A stretch of 64,000 nucleotides of DNA. It comes from Isoetes taiwanensis (taxonomy: Eukaryota; Streptophyta; Lycopodiopsida; Isoetales; Isoetaceae). Position numbers and translations under genes: made by a program. The notes under the pieces were generated by a model. It was given only the letters and a program-made list of their open reading frames with translations, was not told where the DNA came from and made no database searches. The DNA is taken from positions 2,787,258-2,851,257 of the forward strand of contig JAJEKV010000046.1 of assembly GCA_021234155.1 (NCBI GenBank), read 5' to 3'. Below are positions 23,580 through 35,199 of this stretch, in pieces. Positions within the stretch are counted from its first letter, which is position 1; each line of letters starts with the position of its first letter.

Positions 23580-25118
23580 TTTAAGCAAAGAGGCATAGTG
23601 TTTTGATAGCGGGGGTGAAGGATTCTCAAGCGAATGTTTTTTTAGGAGATTTGGATAATACTTGGCCAGATGAAATTTCTGCTACAAGTATTGGTTGGAA
23701 AAGGTTCTCTGAGGATTATAATAATAATTCTATGGGAGAGCATTTGCTGCAACTTTGTGAGACATTTGATATGGTGGTATATAATGGAATAAACCACTTT
23801 TCCAAGACTGATGGTTTCACTTGTAATACCCCTCAAGGATCTAGTGTTGTGCTGCTATTGGGATGCCAGATGCAGCCGCTTTGTTAAAAAGCATGCAACA
23901 GTTGGAAGTCCTACTCTCAACCAAAGGTGCAGACCTTCGTTTGGAGGTGCTCGCGTCACGCCCTCCCCACTAATCACACTATGCATAAAAAATGCCCAGA
24001 TTTGACAGGTTCTTCCCAATGTAAATTGTGTGATCACCAGACTGAAACTGTCGACCATATCTTTGACTACCCGAAAATAAGAGAGTGAGTTGGCTAGACA
24101 GCTGCCTTAGAGGAAAAAGCTATAATATTGGTAATTGGGCCAACCTTATGGATGTGCTTAAGGGGTCCAATCATTTCCTCAACATAATTAGACAAACAAC
24201 CCTTTGGATCATTTGGAAACAAGATCATTTATTCAAATAAATGGGTTGATGTGACCTGGATAAAAGTAGCTTTTCAAATAGAGCTGTCTAAAACTGCTAT
24301 GGCCCATAAAAATAGGAAGCAAGATAAAGCGGATAGAGCTTGGCTTGAAAATTTTGAGGGTGATGATATGCTTCTTATTAATGATCATTTTGTGGTGTTC
24401 AGAACTGCTGATAGCTCTCACATTGAGGATGAATTGTAAACCGAACCTTGATGACCTCTCAGCCTATGCTGCTACTACTGAAAGTTTTAACAACGAACAC
24501 CTTTGGTCTTGTCTCTCTCACAAGGTCTGCTAAAGCAAGCCTTTCTTGCTTAATGGATATCAAACCTTTATGCTGGATAGGTTTCTATTTAGTTATGACA
24601 TGTTACTCATAGAAGGGCAATTTCTACAGTTCAAAAAAATGTTTTATCATCACAAGGCTAAACAAGTTTCTCATGGAGAGGCCCTTATCCTGTTCTCTAC
24701 ACCCCTCCTCTCTGGTATTTTGATTTTTCCCGGGATTGGGATGAAATTGGTTGGCAAGTTGACCTGTGGCCACAGATCTGGTCGACGATGAGGAGGAGCT
24801 GAACCCCGATATCTTCCTTATTTCGGGCCTGCAATAACCTTTGGAATTTGGTCAAGCAATATGAGAAGCTACACGAGCTTTGATAAAGTAAGGTTTTTTA
24901 AAATAAATTTACAGCTATAGAAAGTTCGAACACCCGACTAAGGCTATTCTCTGTCACCTGATCCTAAGGGGATCATCAAAATGTATAAAGCGATGATTAC
25001 TTTTACATCAATATTGTATCTAGTAGCAAGTATAAGGTTGGTATTCCCTACGTGTTTTTGTTAATTATATAACTTGATATGTTTAATAGAATACCTTCCC
25101 TTTCTCCCAAAAAAAAAA
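23580..25118 (+). pseudogene. LINE fragment: endonuclease end, C-terminal region and poly(A) tail
   Basis: The frame 23603-23887 reads VFLGDLDNTWPDE, then GEHLLQLCETFDMVVYNGIN and DGFTCNTPQGSS, the last third of a LINE endonuclease (GDfN, then NG and T). Shortly after, PKVQTFVWRC and CKLCDHQTETVDHIFDYPKI near 23930-24075 match the zf-RVT region that normally follows the RT, so the RT is deleted between them. LWIIWK near 24205 and charged sequence to 24440 continue the tail. The unit ends with ten A at 25109-25118. Confidence 0.65.
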
Positions 25119-26136
25119 TGGGGGCGCTAGAAAAATGCGTGCTTGGGCAAAGATAGGGTGGGATTGGGGAAATTTGAAGAAAGGAAAATATACAAGAGGA
25201 CTTGGTAGGTTTTGTTGATGTTGGCAGAAAGAGAAGCTACATTTACCAAGCATATTTTGACAAAATTTCATTATCTAGTGGAGATTGATGTTGTGTTTCA
25301 GGTTCACAGACACCTCGGGCTGTTGATGGGCCATTACGCACCGATGCTAGCATCTGGCATGAAGATCCATTTCATGCGCCATCATGTCGATGCTAGTGTC
25401 CAGACATCGCAGCCCCCTGCATGTTCACCTTTGCGGTATAGACCGAGGTACAGGAGGGGACGGATACACAACAAGAGGAGGGGCCACGCCATTTGGTTGC
25501 AGATCCGCCCCTGACGCACAAGACCGAGCTTTGAATTTACGTATTATAGGGGTAGAGGAGACAGATTAATCGAGGGTCGGGGCATTTGGAGGTCGCTAAG
25601 CGGTTCTTTCGTGGGGTTATGCATGTCCCGCCTATTGGACTTGTGTCTGCAGACTAGGGGGGCTGTTTTGCCCGATCGACCTCGACACCTTCTAATTCGC
25701 CGGGATGTGTTGAGTCGCTAAGTGTTCTTCAAGACGGAAATCATTTGAGGGGCACTACTTTTTCATTCTGGGAAGATCTTTCTCCCGCTGACTATGCAAT
25801 CGCGGGAATGAGTTGTGCAAGGTCGGGAAGCCCGTCAACACAAGAAATGGGCGGTATCGAGGAGGAGCAGCAATTATCACCGACCATTGGCCGTCTAATC
25901 CGTGGACAAGCTATGTCTAGGGTCTCTCGGAGATACCATATCAATGGAACAAAAGCGGCTTTCATTTAGTTTGGGCACTTACCCTCAAAGATGTATATAT
26001 ACTACTTTAGGCTTTTTGCGATGGGGCTTTGTCCCAGAAGTTTTGTTTGGGGTTACACCCTCTTTCATGTCTTGGTCCCATAACCCGATTGGGTTTCCGT
26101 GGACGTTAAAAATCTTCTTCTTCTTCTTCTTCTTCT
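25119..26136. other. unassigned, ends in (TTC)n
   Basis: No gene is recognised. The part 25560-26110 is richer in CG than its neighbours. The end, with GTCCCAGAAGTTTTGTTTGG near 26030 and a (TCT)n run at 26113-26136, looks like the 3' untranslated end of a non-LTR element, but no coding part supports this. Confidence 0.3.
26113..26136. repeat. (TCT)n microsatellite
   Basis: Eight TCT units in a row. Confidence 0.95.
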
Positions 26137-29100
26137 ATTATTGCTAATCCTCTATGATGAGACGTTAGTTATGTGGGCATTATATAAGTGTTATTTGACA
26201 TGAAAAAAAGCATTGGATGAACTGCAGTTGTTGATGAGATTAAAACTAAATGGAATTTCACTAGTTGTTGGATGCATTATGTCAAGATAAGTGGATGAGA
26301 CTTCCGTTAGTTTCTTGGATCATTCTTTTGCAGAATGACAAATTGCCTGAACAAAACCTGCAGAATCTGGTCAAGCTTACCTTGACATAGTATAATGGAA
26401 AGGGGTCAGGCATTCTTGCCAGCCCCCTGACCTATAGAATTCGGTCGCGCCTCGACGACGCTTCCAGATCCTGGCCAAAATGTCTTCCCCCTTTCCATTC
26501 CATATAATGTGATGTTTTCTGTGCTCTAATAACCCGACAATAATAACAACATAGAGAGAAAGAAAGTGAGGAAGTGAGATATGTGTTGACTGTCATTACT
26601 GAAAGGAAGATAGTCACATCTACGGAACTATGTTCATTTGTAGCTTTAAATTCAATCAGTTCTTTGTTAAACAAGAGGTGATGTTAGAGGAAATGCATTT
26701 TTATCTACACAATCATACACTCTAAGACATAGTACATTCCTCTTAATATGTGCATCATATAAAGTTTTATAAGCAAGCTATATTGAGAAGTATAATAGCT
26801 CCCAGGTTGACACATCCTCTTTATATATGTATCGTGAAGCTTTTATTGCCATAAGGTTTGCAATGAACGATTTCCGTTCGCTCTTGTGGGGGAGGGGGGG
26901 GGGATAGGCATTAATATTTTTTGTTTTTAAAGGTTTATTCTTGGAAGTCCATGGCTGTCACATGGGCTTCTATTTTTGGCGAACAAGAACTTGTTGCAGA
27001 GCGATGACAAATAGAGGTTCGCTGCAACGGAATTGGCTGCAAATTTTAGCTGCATCTGAGAAGAAATTGAGAAGTTTTTTTTTTTGTTGCTCAGTGTTGT
27101 CACAGAGAGAAGATGCATCTTGGATTTTTGCATCTTTGGTTCTTTGCATCTTGGGCCGGCATGAAGAGGATGGATTTTGTACTCGGACTTTTCTTTCGGA
27201 CTCAAAAGTTGTGGGTCGTTGGTTTGGGTACCATGAATTTTTTATTGCCATGACCATGGCAATTAAATATTTTAGCATGTCCCATGTTTTAGCATGTGCA
27301 TGGTGAACCAGAAAAGCCTAAGGTTTAGCCTGCCCTTTTCCATGATTATGGCCCATTTATGTGGTAAGAGTCATCATATATGAACCCATTATGGCCCATT
27401 TATGACACATGCATTGTTGCCCTAACATGAATAATATTCGAGGCAAAATTATGCCCTTATCCACCCATGGGGAGGCCATGAACCATTTTTTAGCTTGTAC
27501 GCTCGAGGCAAGATTCGATAGACTTTGCACTGAAAGAAACTTGGCATTTTTCAAGAACATCTGGCAAGACCAACATGCAGCACTGTGAATGAACATAAAA
27601 ATATCGATTATAATTTAAACAAGCATCACTTACTTTCATGTCTTGTCACTTCAAATGGCCTTGTTATAGTGGTGATTTCACCCAGCTACAAATGTGTGGC
27701 ATGGAAAACGGATCAGTCCATCCACCTTCTACATTGCGAACATAGAGACACAAGGATATTTTTCCTGGGCCAATGCTCTGAGACCGTAATAGTAATCTTG
27801 TCAATACGACTAGAAATAAGAATAATAAATGCAGTCATTAACAAGCCTGTTCTACCTAATGCAGTTGTTTCGTCACTTTCAACGTGCTCGCATGTCTCGT
27901 AGATGATATTTGAAAGCTTTTATAACATTCTAGATCTCCTGGAAAGAAATGAAGCATTACTATGTCACCGCAATTCATTCTATACTTCTTGTAGTAAAAA
28001 GGGTTACCAAAGTGTCACAAAAAAGATGGCCTCTACATTCTGCATTTTGCATTCTGCGAACACATTTATATCAAATTGCTGACATTACTGACAGCTTGCA
28101 GCAATGAAGTTGGAACTCTACTCCAAACCATGAAGTTGCATATTCGAAGAGAAACATTCTCAAATGCACCTACATTAACAAATCATGATTAGTTGGTCAT
28201 ATATCATGCACATCCTCCACTGCTTGAGGTTTACATATGTCTCCTTGGATGTTACCACCACAACTGTAATTAAGATTACATAAGAGACATCAGAATAGTC
28301 CATGATAATTTAAACTTCATAATGTTGTAGTAGTCTGATAAAGAGTTGAACATAAGCAATATTAAGTCACATAACACAATATGGATCAATTTTGCTCTTA
28401 TTCAACCCTCAAAATTCCAGAGGGGATAAGAAGCAAACTCAAGCCTGAAGCTTTTACATAAGCCTTTAAAATCTCAAAGCAAATGTGACTAAAACTGCAG
28501 CATGCAGAAAATCCATGTTTGACCAGATAAATGACATTGGTCCCCTTTCAAATATTGTGTAGATATACTTGTTGTACCAAAAAATATTCAAATGGAAGGA
28601 AAAGATATCCAGTGATCTATACGTTTCACTTCTAGTTAACAAGTTTTGAGAATTTACTTGATAGATTCAGACCATAAGTTTCCATAGCCTTTATGGTTCT
28701 AGACAGCAATTAAAAAAGAACTCCAGTAGGAATATGCCTGCAAAAATTACAAATCATTAATATTGTTTTCAAACATCAAAATTCAGCAATTAATCAGCAT
28801 GTGAGTAGTACCACTTCAATGATAAGCCTTACTATTCAAACCACAGTGTCTCTATTCTAGGGGATAAAGCATTTTGAACTACCTTCTCTTCACTCCTAAA
28901 CTTGATAAATACTTTCTTTGGTTTCCATTGATCAATCTACAAGCACTTCAAAACCAATCTACCATTTATCCATATACAAGAAGTTATGGACATGTAGCAT
29001 GCCATATATATTTGAGAATCATTGGATTCTCATCCAAAGCTACATCCTCATTATCCAAATTTAAGTCTCTCCGTCAATCACACAAAGATATGCATGGAAT

Positions 29101-29394
29101 GATCATCTCACATGCATCCTTTTGGCAAAAAACTTATCCAAGATAAAAGGATTATCTAAGCTTTCATCCTGCAAAAACAATACCTTAGATTAATAATTAT
29201 CAATAACAATAAGAAAATTTTACCCATAATGATCATTATTTCTGACATGAGATACTTTTCAAGAAACAAAGATAGTAGCTTATGAACAACTGGAGGAAAA
29301 GAATTATTTTAATCCTGCACAGTTGTTTTTGCAGCTAGCAAATATGCATTATACAAAAAGTAATGCTCCTTACAATTACCAGATTCACTCCTCA
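26137..29394. other. no recognised gene; possible unverified small exons
   Basis: No domain is identified. A run of G at 26888-26902 and a stretch near 26365-26402 that matches, inverted, 16443-16486 are the only patterns. Two very short minus-strand frames follow acceptor-like AG sites (near 28263 and 29155) and might be exons of an unidentified gene. They are too short to call. Confidence 0.3.
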
Positions 29395-30483
29395 TCACAA
29401 TGCACATCGTGCAATGCACCGGCAGGCTGCTTCTTCTTCAGTTGCAGGAAGAACTTTATGGGCAGTCAAATTATAAGATTTCAAACTTTTAGCATCAATA
29501 GTAAACGTAAAGTAAAAACCAATTATTCGTTATTTTTCATTCCTTATCGCGTTTTTTCTCATGTTTGATTTTTGACCATTGATTTTTGGAATATTCTCTG
29601 TTCTGTGCCAGATCAAAGGCCATTAAATTTTTGGCCAATAATTCGCCCGCCACTTCGAATGGTCCAAACGCCACACATGGTTAGAAGATTAAAAAAAAAA
29701 GGTGGGGATCAATTGCAGATAGCAACGCCTCTGATGGCATCGATTGCAGATTGCTGATGGCATCTGATTGTTGCCTCTGATGGCATCGATTGCATGAAGC
29801 CGGAGCCAATCTCTGCCCCAAATCCGGCTACTCCAGCTCTGCTCCAATCTCTGCACCACGCCTTCACCAAGTCTCCAATCGTCTACTCCAAGTCTACTCC
29901 GGCCCTAAGCAACCCAGCAAGAATGCGCTATCATTCAGAAAACCCTTTTGCGAAACCCCCTGCCGTCGGGCCGATTCACAGTCCACCTCTCCTCTTTACA
30001 AGCTAGACTGCCGGCCTTGCCTTGCCTTGCCAGACTGCCTTGCCTTTCCAACAGCGATCACAGCCCTGTATTATCACCAACAAGGCTGCCCCTGTATTAT
30101 TAGCAGCCCTATCTGATCTAATACTCCTCAGCCCGACCCCTAATTTCAAGAAGTGAAGCAGCTTCAGCCGGAAACTTTGCCTGGAAGGCCGCCCCACCCG
30201 GATCCCTGCCGAAAGAAGAAAGAGGCGTCCATCCTTATCCTTCCATTCTTGTACCATGCACAGAACCACATGGAAAAAAAATTCCATCTAGAGCCGATTT
30301 TGGAGTGCTCATTTCACTGGCCAGCAAGCAGCTCAAATCACTCAAAATATAAACTTCAACTACAATTTTGCATACAATACACCCCCGAAATCTAGGCAAA
30401 ACCATGCGTGAAATACCTTCCCCAAATACCAAACAAAATAATCAGAACATTATAGTAAACGTAAAGTAAAAAGTATTGGAAAC
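29395..30483 (-). pseudogene. unidentified C-terminal exon interrupted by an insertion
   Basis: On the minus strand an open frame starts after a TCAG acceptor at 30483 (VSNTFYFT) and runs into the right copy of a 21-base repeat (30452-30472). The same frame resumes in the left copy (29498-29518) and continues FTIDAKSLKSYNLTAHKV, LPATEEEAACRCIARCAL to a TGA at 29395-29397. If this was an exon, the 954-base insertion at 29519-30472 broke it. The protein family is not recognised. The frame agreement across the repeat is the main support, and it may still be chance. Confidence 0.3.
29519..30472. mobile_element. 954-base insertion flanked by 21-base direct repeats
   Basis: Two identical 21-base sequences starting ATAGTAAACG lie at 29498-29518 and 30452-30472. 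A duplication this long points to a non-LTR retroelement or a retroposed transcript. The inside has no recognisable protein. It contains a 22-base repeat starting GCCTCTGATGGCATCG at 29727-29748 and 29773-29794, and a CT-rich stretch at 29820-30060. No clear poly(A) tail is visible; the right edge is only A-rich. Confidence 0.6.
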
Positions 30484-30531
30484 CTGAGACATGATGGTAT
30501 TGTGATGAGTTAAAATACAAGAAATAAATAA

Positions 30532-31037
30532 GGGAAAAACTACAAAATGCCCTTATGTTTTGCTGAATTTCACCAGATGCCCCTGAGTTTTTATTATTTC
30601 ACCAAATGCCCTTGGTCAACATACAAAGTATTTTGTATTTTTAAAAATTATTCAAATACCCTTAAGATTTACGTTAATTCTTCAAATGCCCTTATGTTTC
30701 TTCCAAATTCCTAAAATGCCCTTCAGTCTTATAACGTGTGTTTTTTTGAATTGGGATTTCGGTGCTAACGGTGCTTTTGCAAATTGGGATTTCGGTGCTA
30801 ACGGTGCTTTTGCTTTCGGAAAACCTGCATGTAAAATAGGCGATATCCAAAAAGAGCGCCAAAAAAATCCGTTGTAGAAGGGCATTATGTTAAATACAAA
30901 AAACTGAAGGGCATTGTGTAAAAGTTCAAATTCTACAGCAGGATGTATGTTGACCAAGGGCATTTGGTGAAATAATAAAAACTCAGGGGCATCTCGTGAA
31001 ATTCAGCAAAACATAAGGGCATTTTGTAGTTTTTCCC
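30532..31037. mobile_element. palindromic MITE 1, Mutator-like by target duplication
   Basis: It starts GGGAAAAACTACAAAATGCC and ends with the exact reverse complement. The inverted arms match over about 92 bases with one mismatch seen. Flanks AATAAATAA (30523-30531) and AATAAGTAA (31038-31046) form a 9-base duplication with one mismatch, as made by Mutator-like transposases. The left arm carries ATGCCC or ATACCC at 30547, 30577, 30606, 30657, 30686 and 30716, mostly 29-30 bases apart. The second copy at 61548-61776 has the same ends. It encodes no protein. Confidence 0.85.
30749..30814. repeat. 33-base tandem duplication inside MITE 1
   Basis: Unit starting AATTGGGATTTCGGTGCTAA occurs at 30749-30781 and 30782-30814 with one difference at the last base. 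The short open frames over it are artefacts of the repeat. Confidence 0.9.
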
Positions 31038-31234
31038 AATAAGTAAATGGTTGGAAGTTTAACATGCAGAAGTAGGGATGTATCTCACTAGAGCGGATTC
31101 TGGCTGTGTAACAACAAATCTTCTTCCGGAAATAATTCACATCATAAGGCAGGCTCTGCGAATATTGATCGCAACCACATAGCCAAATAAAAATCTCCTA
31201 GGAAGTTAGACATTGTTTCTTATATTCTTATTTT

Positions 31235-31326
31235 CCAAAAGCCTTCTTAAGAATAGACATATCTTCACATTGTACACTCTCCAAAAGCCTTCTTAAGAAT
31301 AGACATATCTTCACATTGTACATCTT
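31235..31326. repeat. 46-base tandem duplication
   Basis: Unit starting CCAAAAGCCTTCTTAAGAAT at 31235-31280 and 31281-31326. It lies in the 3' flank of the ELOF1 gene. Confidence 0.85.
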
Positions 31327-31671
31327 TGTTACAAATTGTTATTTATCAGGCTATTTTGGTCCCATTTATCAATACCTAAGTAATTCTTGAAACAATAAAG
31401 CGACAAGAAGAAAGCAAGTGTACAACAGATTTTAAGCTTAAAGTTTGGTTGACGTAGGCTGACATATGTGCCGATGTGTCCTTACACGTGGATAGGCTAA
31501 AAATTCAAGAAACTGTGCACCTCTGGTTAGGCAAACCTCCAATTCATAATACCAAAACAAGCATATAACAATCTACTAAATTTGAAATAACTTTGAACAC
31601 AAAAATTCCATCGCCTTCAACACTTTAGATAGGCTAGCAACCTAAACCCATAGCCACACAAAACCACCTTT

Positions 31672-31787
31672 AGCCATAAGTAAGCCATTCAACATTCCTT
31701 GAGAATGCTTCTCTAGCAATAAATCCATAAGCCATAAGTAAGCCATTCAACATTCCTTGAGAATGCTTCTCTAGCAATAAATCCAAG
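31672..31787. repeat. 58-base tandem duplication
   Basis: Unit starting AGCCATAAGTAAGCCATTCA at 31672-31729 and 31730-31787, nearly identical. It is the second such duplication within 600 bases. Confidence 0.85.
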
Positions 31788-32193
31788 TCAAGCTGTTTGA
31801 CATATTGGGACACTTTGCTATTTAGGAACCTGCTGTGAAGGCAAACTAAACTTCAAGCTCAAAAAAGTATTCAGTCGGACATTAGTTGAATGAACTTCTT
31901 ATAGTATATATGTACAAAATTATGTCGCATCAGTAATGCCTTCAAAATTCCAGATTGAAATCCACCATAATTTTATATCAAGAGCAAATCTGCCAAAACA
32001 TGTGAAGTATTGATGCCACACAAAGATTAGCTAGAACATATGTATGAAACCTAGCTATGTCCTGAAACTAGGAAGTAATGGCAGTAACTCCTCGTCTGCA
32101 TGAACATAGTTACAAACATGGTCGTGGTAGTAATATAATATGCCCATGCCAGATATTTCTTTGGCCATTCTGATGTACAAAAGATGGAATCCA

Positions 32194-33115
32194 TTATGTT
32201 GGATTGTTCGCTCGCTCACATTCATCAATCCAGTCACTATACCTGAAACAAATAAAAACACCTCAGCTTATCTAATTTTCCAGCAACAACTTAGACAATT
32301 AAGAATTGACTCCGTAGCACATCTCAAGCTATACACAAGTTCTGCTATGACTCTGCAGACCCTCTTAGTTAATATTCACAAGTTCTGGTCTGTGCTAACC
32401 AAAACATTGAACTTCACTCTCACAACCCAAGAAAGGATACACACTAAGGCAACTTAACCACTCTGGAACCCTAATCAATTTTCAATCCAGTTTACCCTAA
32501 AAATAACTTTAATCTCAAAAGTTATGACCTTAAAACAGGTATAATACACAACCAAAACAAACAAATTGAATTTGCCACTTCGTTACATAGTTTTAAACAT
32601 ACAACTAATTGGAATAACCTACAATTCAACAGTATATTGGACTTATATGATTTATAAAGGTATCAGACAGTGGCCTAAAGGGAGATCAACTTACACATCA
32701 ATTGGCTCGCTTAACGCTGCACATAGAAACAAACAGAAAGAAAGAAAGTTAGATACAGAAAAGCTTCACCATACCCTATAAGCAACTACAAAATTACAGA
32801 AAGCCCCTAAATCTGTCCTAGAAAATCCAAAGGCTAACCGTCAATGGTGGTGGTAAAATTTTCCTGACAAATCCGACAAGAAACCTCTCCAACTTGGTTC
32901 TTCCGATCCCTAATGACATAAAATTTCGACAAATTTCAACACAAATGAAAGAAACTATAATTACCATAAATAAGCAAGAAAAGACTTGAAGAAGAAACTC
33001 ACAGGCGGCACTCAACGCTGTTTTCATGGTTGCAAAAGGGGCAACTGAAAACGGTGGGAAGTTTCTCCTGGGTCCTCTTGGGCGGCGGCTTAGCGGCTGA
33101 TTTGCGCTTCCCCAT
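32194..33115 (-). CDS. ELOF1: transcription elongation factor 1 homolog (ELOF1), complete, four exons
   Basis: Coding exons are 33003-33115, 32839-32909, 32695-32716 and 32194-32242, joined in frame by introns of 93, 122 and 452 bases with GT/AG ends. The product is 84 residues, the usual length of the family. It starts [12 protein letters not shown], the conserved basic N-terminus. CPFC at 25-28 and CRIC at about 49-52 form the four-cysteine zinc site, and it ends [24 protein letters not shown]1 (Elf1 in yeast) binds elongating RNA polymerase II near the DNA entry tunnel, helps passage through chromatin, and in yeast and human acts in transcription-coupled repair. No residue of the zinc site or the conserved tail is missing, so this looks functional. 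The next ATG upstream is out of the conserved alignment, so 33115 is the start. Confidence 0.95.
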
Positions 33116-33650
33116 GCTGTGCCGGAGATATGCAGAGAAAAAACTAAAACAGAATTGAAGCGCCGGATTCAAGCGGAAGAAGCACAAGAACAAAAGAGGA
33201 GACAGATCATATTTTATACGTCACTCTTCCTTGGATTATTCCAAAAGCCTGTGCACCGTTCGATCGAGAAAGGTTACTTCGTGGCGATCGACCTTGGAAA
33301 AATGTTAGCTGAAAATAGTGATAATATGGTGATGTGGCAAAATCCTGACGGTTAGTGACCCGATCCTGCAGAATCTCCAACGGCCATGTTTCTTCCACGA
33401 TACCCCGGTCTCGAGTTCAGAATTACCATGAAGAATGACAATGTGTGTGCACTAGCCTATATACAAAGTGCTTGTGGCCTTTTACGTCTGGGGAGGGGGT
33501 CTCGAGAAGAGATTATGCATCCGGAGCCTATCACTGAGCGAATGCAAGGTATTATCCCCTTTGTTTGCACTTCTTCGTGATGTGTGTGCCGGGGATCCAA
33601 AGCGATCGAAGCTACTGTTACCATTAATAACCTCCCCTCATTGCGTGAAG
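33116..33650. other. presumed promoter and 5' leader of ELOF1
   Basis: The region directly upstream of the minus-strand ELOF1 start codon is somewhat richer in CG than the surrounding DNA, which fits a promoter. No TATA box or other motif could be assigned. The open frames here are antisense or unsupported. Confidence 0.35.
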
Positions 33651-33758
33651 AAGGGAATAAACACTTCTGAAAGCCCATTGCCTCAGATAAACGGGCGAGC
33701 CCAGAGGAGCGAGCCCGTTTATTTGAGATAATGGGCGAGCATAGGTGTTTATCCCTTT
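33651..33758. repeat. imperfect hairpin, MITE-like
   Basis: The left arm (33651-33698) and right arm (33711-33758) are inverted copies with shared blocks GGGATAAACAC, GCCCATT and CTCAGATAAACGGGC, interrupted by an unpaired patch of about eight bases. The loop is GAGCCCAGAGGAGC-like. It lies about 540 bases upstream of the ELOF1 start. A target duplication was not found. Confidence 0.65.
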
Positions 33759-35199
33759 TAGCTGAACAGGCAAGGTTCCTCATCCATAGCTCGATTATCA
33801 GAGGCTTCAGAGCTGGATATCAGCTCCCAGCCTAGATTATGAGCATCCAAGGCTGAATCCAGGGCAAAGAAATCCCTCCGAGGTTTAATGGAGGGCAAAG
33901 ATGCATGTCACTACCCCTTCCCAAGTTTGCACTTGCCTGTTATGCCCTATACAGGGCATGAATCAACGGTCACAAATGCGTTGATCCAAAAGCCTGCCGG
34001 TTTTCAAATGGACTTCCCGCAGCCATGGAAGGTTGAACCACATGTGCTCTGCAGAGCCATGCCCGATTCTTCTATAGCCACCAGATGTATTTGGCGCTAT
34101 GATTTAAACTCAACCTTCATGAATTCTCTACTACTTTGCCCCATCAAGTTGTTTGAAAAAAATAATCAAGAACACAGCCTCACATGTGAATCATACACTA
34201 ATGCACTATGGTCTTAGAGTGCCCACGTCATATAGTCATTAATTTGGGTGCTATATGTAGCAAAGGAGTGAGTGTGTCTCTAAGGAAACAAGGAAGATGC
34301 AACATTCAAGTACATCCAAGAAGCCCATAAAAATATCCCATACCAACAAGTGTGGACAATGGATGAAAGCGTAGATGCTGCGCGAAGTATGCAATTACAA
34401 TGTTTCTATCAAAGAGACATGTAGAAAGTCAGAAATTCAAAAATCTACGATTAGGGATTCAGGACAAGCCTCGAGCAAAAGAGACATCCTCTTATACTAA
34501 ACTAGCTCAGAAAAGGGACTTGTTTTTTAGACACTTGGTAGGGCCGAACTTGGCATGGGTGTCACTCGCCAAGCCATCAAAGAAAAGGCAGTTGCGATGT
34601 CTAAGGAAGGGATAAGTCTCCACTTAGTGATCTAGCTGGTAAAAAAATTATGGAAGCTATTGAAGCAAAGGCATCTACTTATTTCACACATAGGAATTCA
34701 CCAATGTGAAGGGTGACTCAAAGAAAATTGACATTTCACGGAGAATGTTCAGAGAAAGATGGCTAACCTCCATTCTATCTAAATAAAGGGAATAAGTGAC
34801 GACATGGCAGGGTGAGGGGATTCCTCCCCCAACAACTTGGTACCAAAAACTTTAAGTACGTATCGGGTAGGTAGTAGGGAAGAGCAAAACCATTTAAGGT
34901 TTTCAGCCACTTTAGAGAAGGAACATGGGCTGCCGCAATTCTGAAGGGAAAATCCGGCAAGAGACGATTTTGGTTGTGGCAAGACATTGAGCTTCTTAAA
35001 AGATTCAACAAGAATTTTAGCAATAATAAATTTAGAAGCTTTTAGCATGATCTGCAGATTGAGCTGACAAATCAGTAAAGTCTTCAACTAGGTGAGCATA
35101 AATAGAATTAAGAGCTTATTAATGGCTAAAAATGCCAAACCTTTCTTGCGGTAGAATAAAGTTGACTTGCTGACAATTGGGGCGGCGGAGCTCAACTTT
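33759..35199. other. no recognised gene
   Basis: No domain could be named on either strand. Overlapping minus-strand frames at 34775-35087 and a plus-strand frame at 34400-34615 have no recognisable homology and may be decayed LINE sequence. Confidence 0.3.

Noticed and set aside
24920-24950. TTCGAA...-like tRNA T-arm motif (AGTTCGAACACCCGACT)
   Set aside because: No D-arm, anticodon arm or acceptor stem can be drawn around it, and it lies in a LINE 3' region.
28200-28263. Short minus-strand frame after a TTACAG acceptor (CGGNIQGDICKPQAVEDVHD)
   Set aside because: It may be a last exon, but it is only 22 codons with no homology and no partner exon found.
30682-30963. Open frames with repeated FAKAPLAPKSQ on one strand and NWDFGANGAFA on the other
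   Set aside because: They come from the 33-base tandem duplication inside MITE 1.
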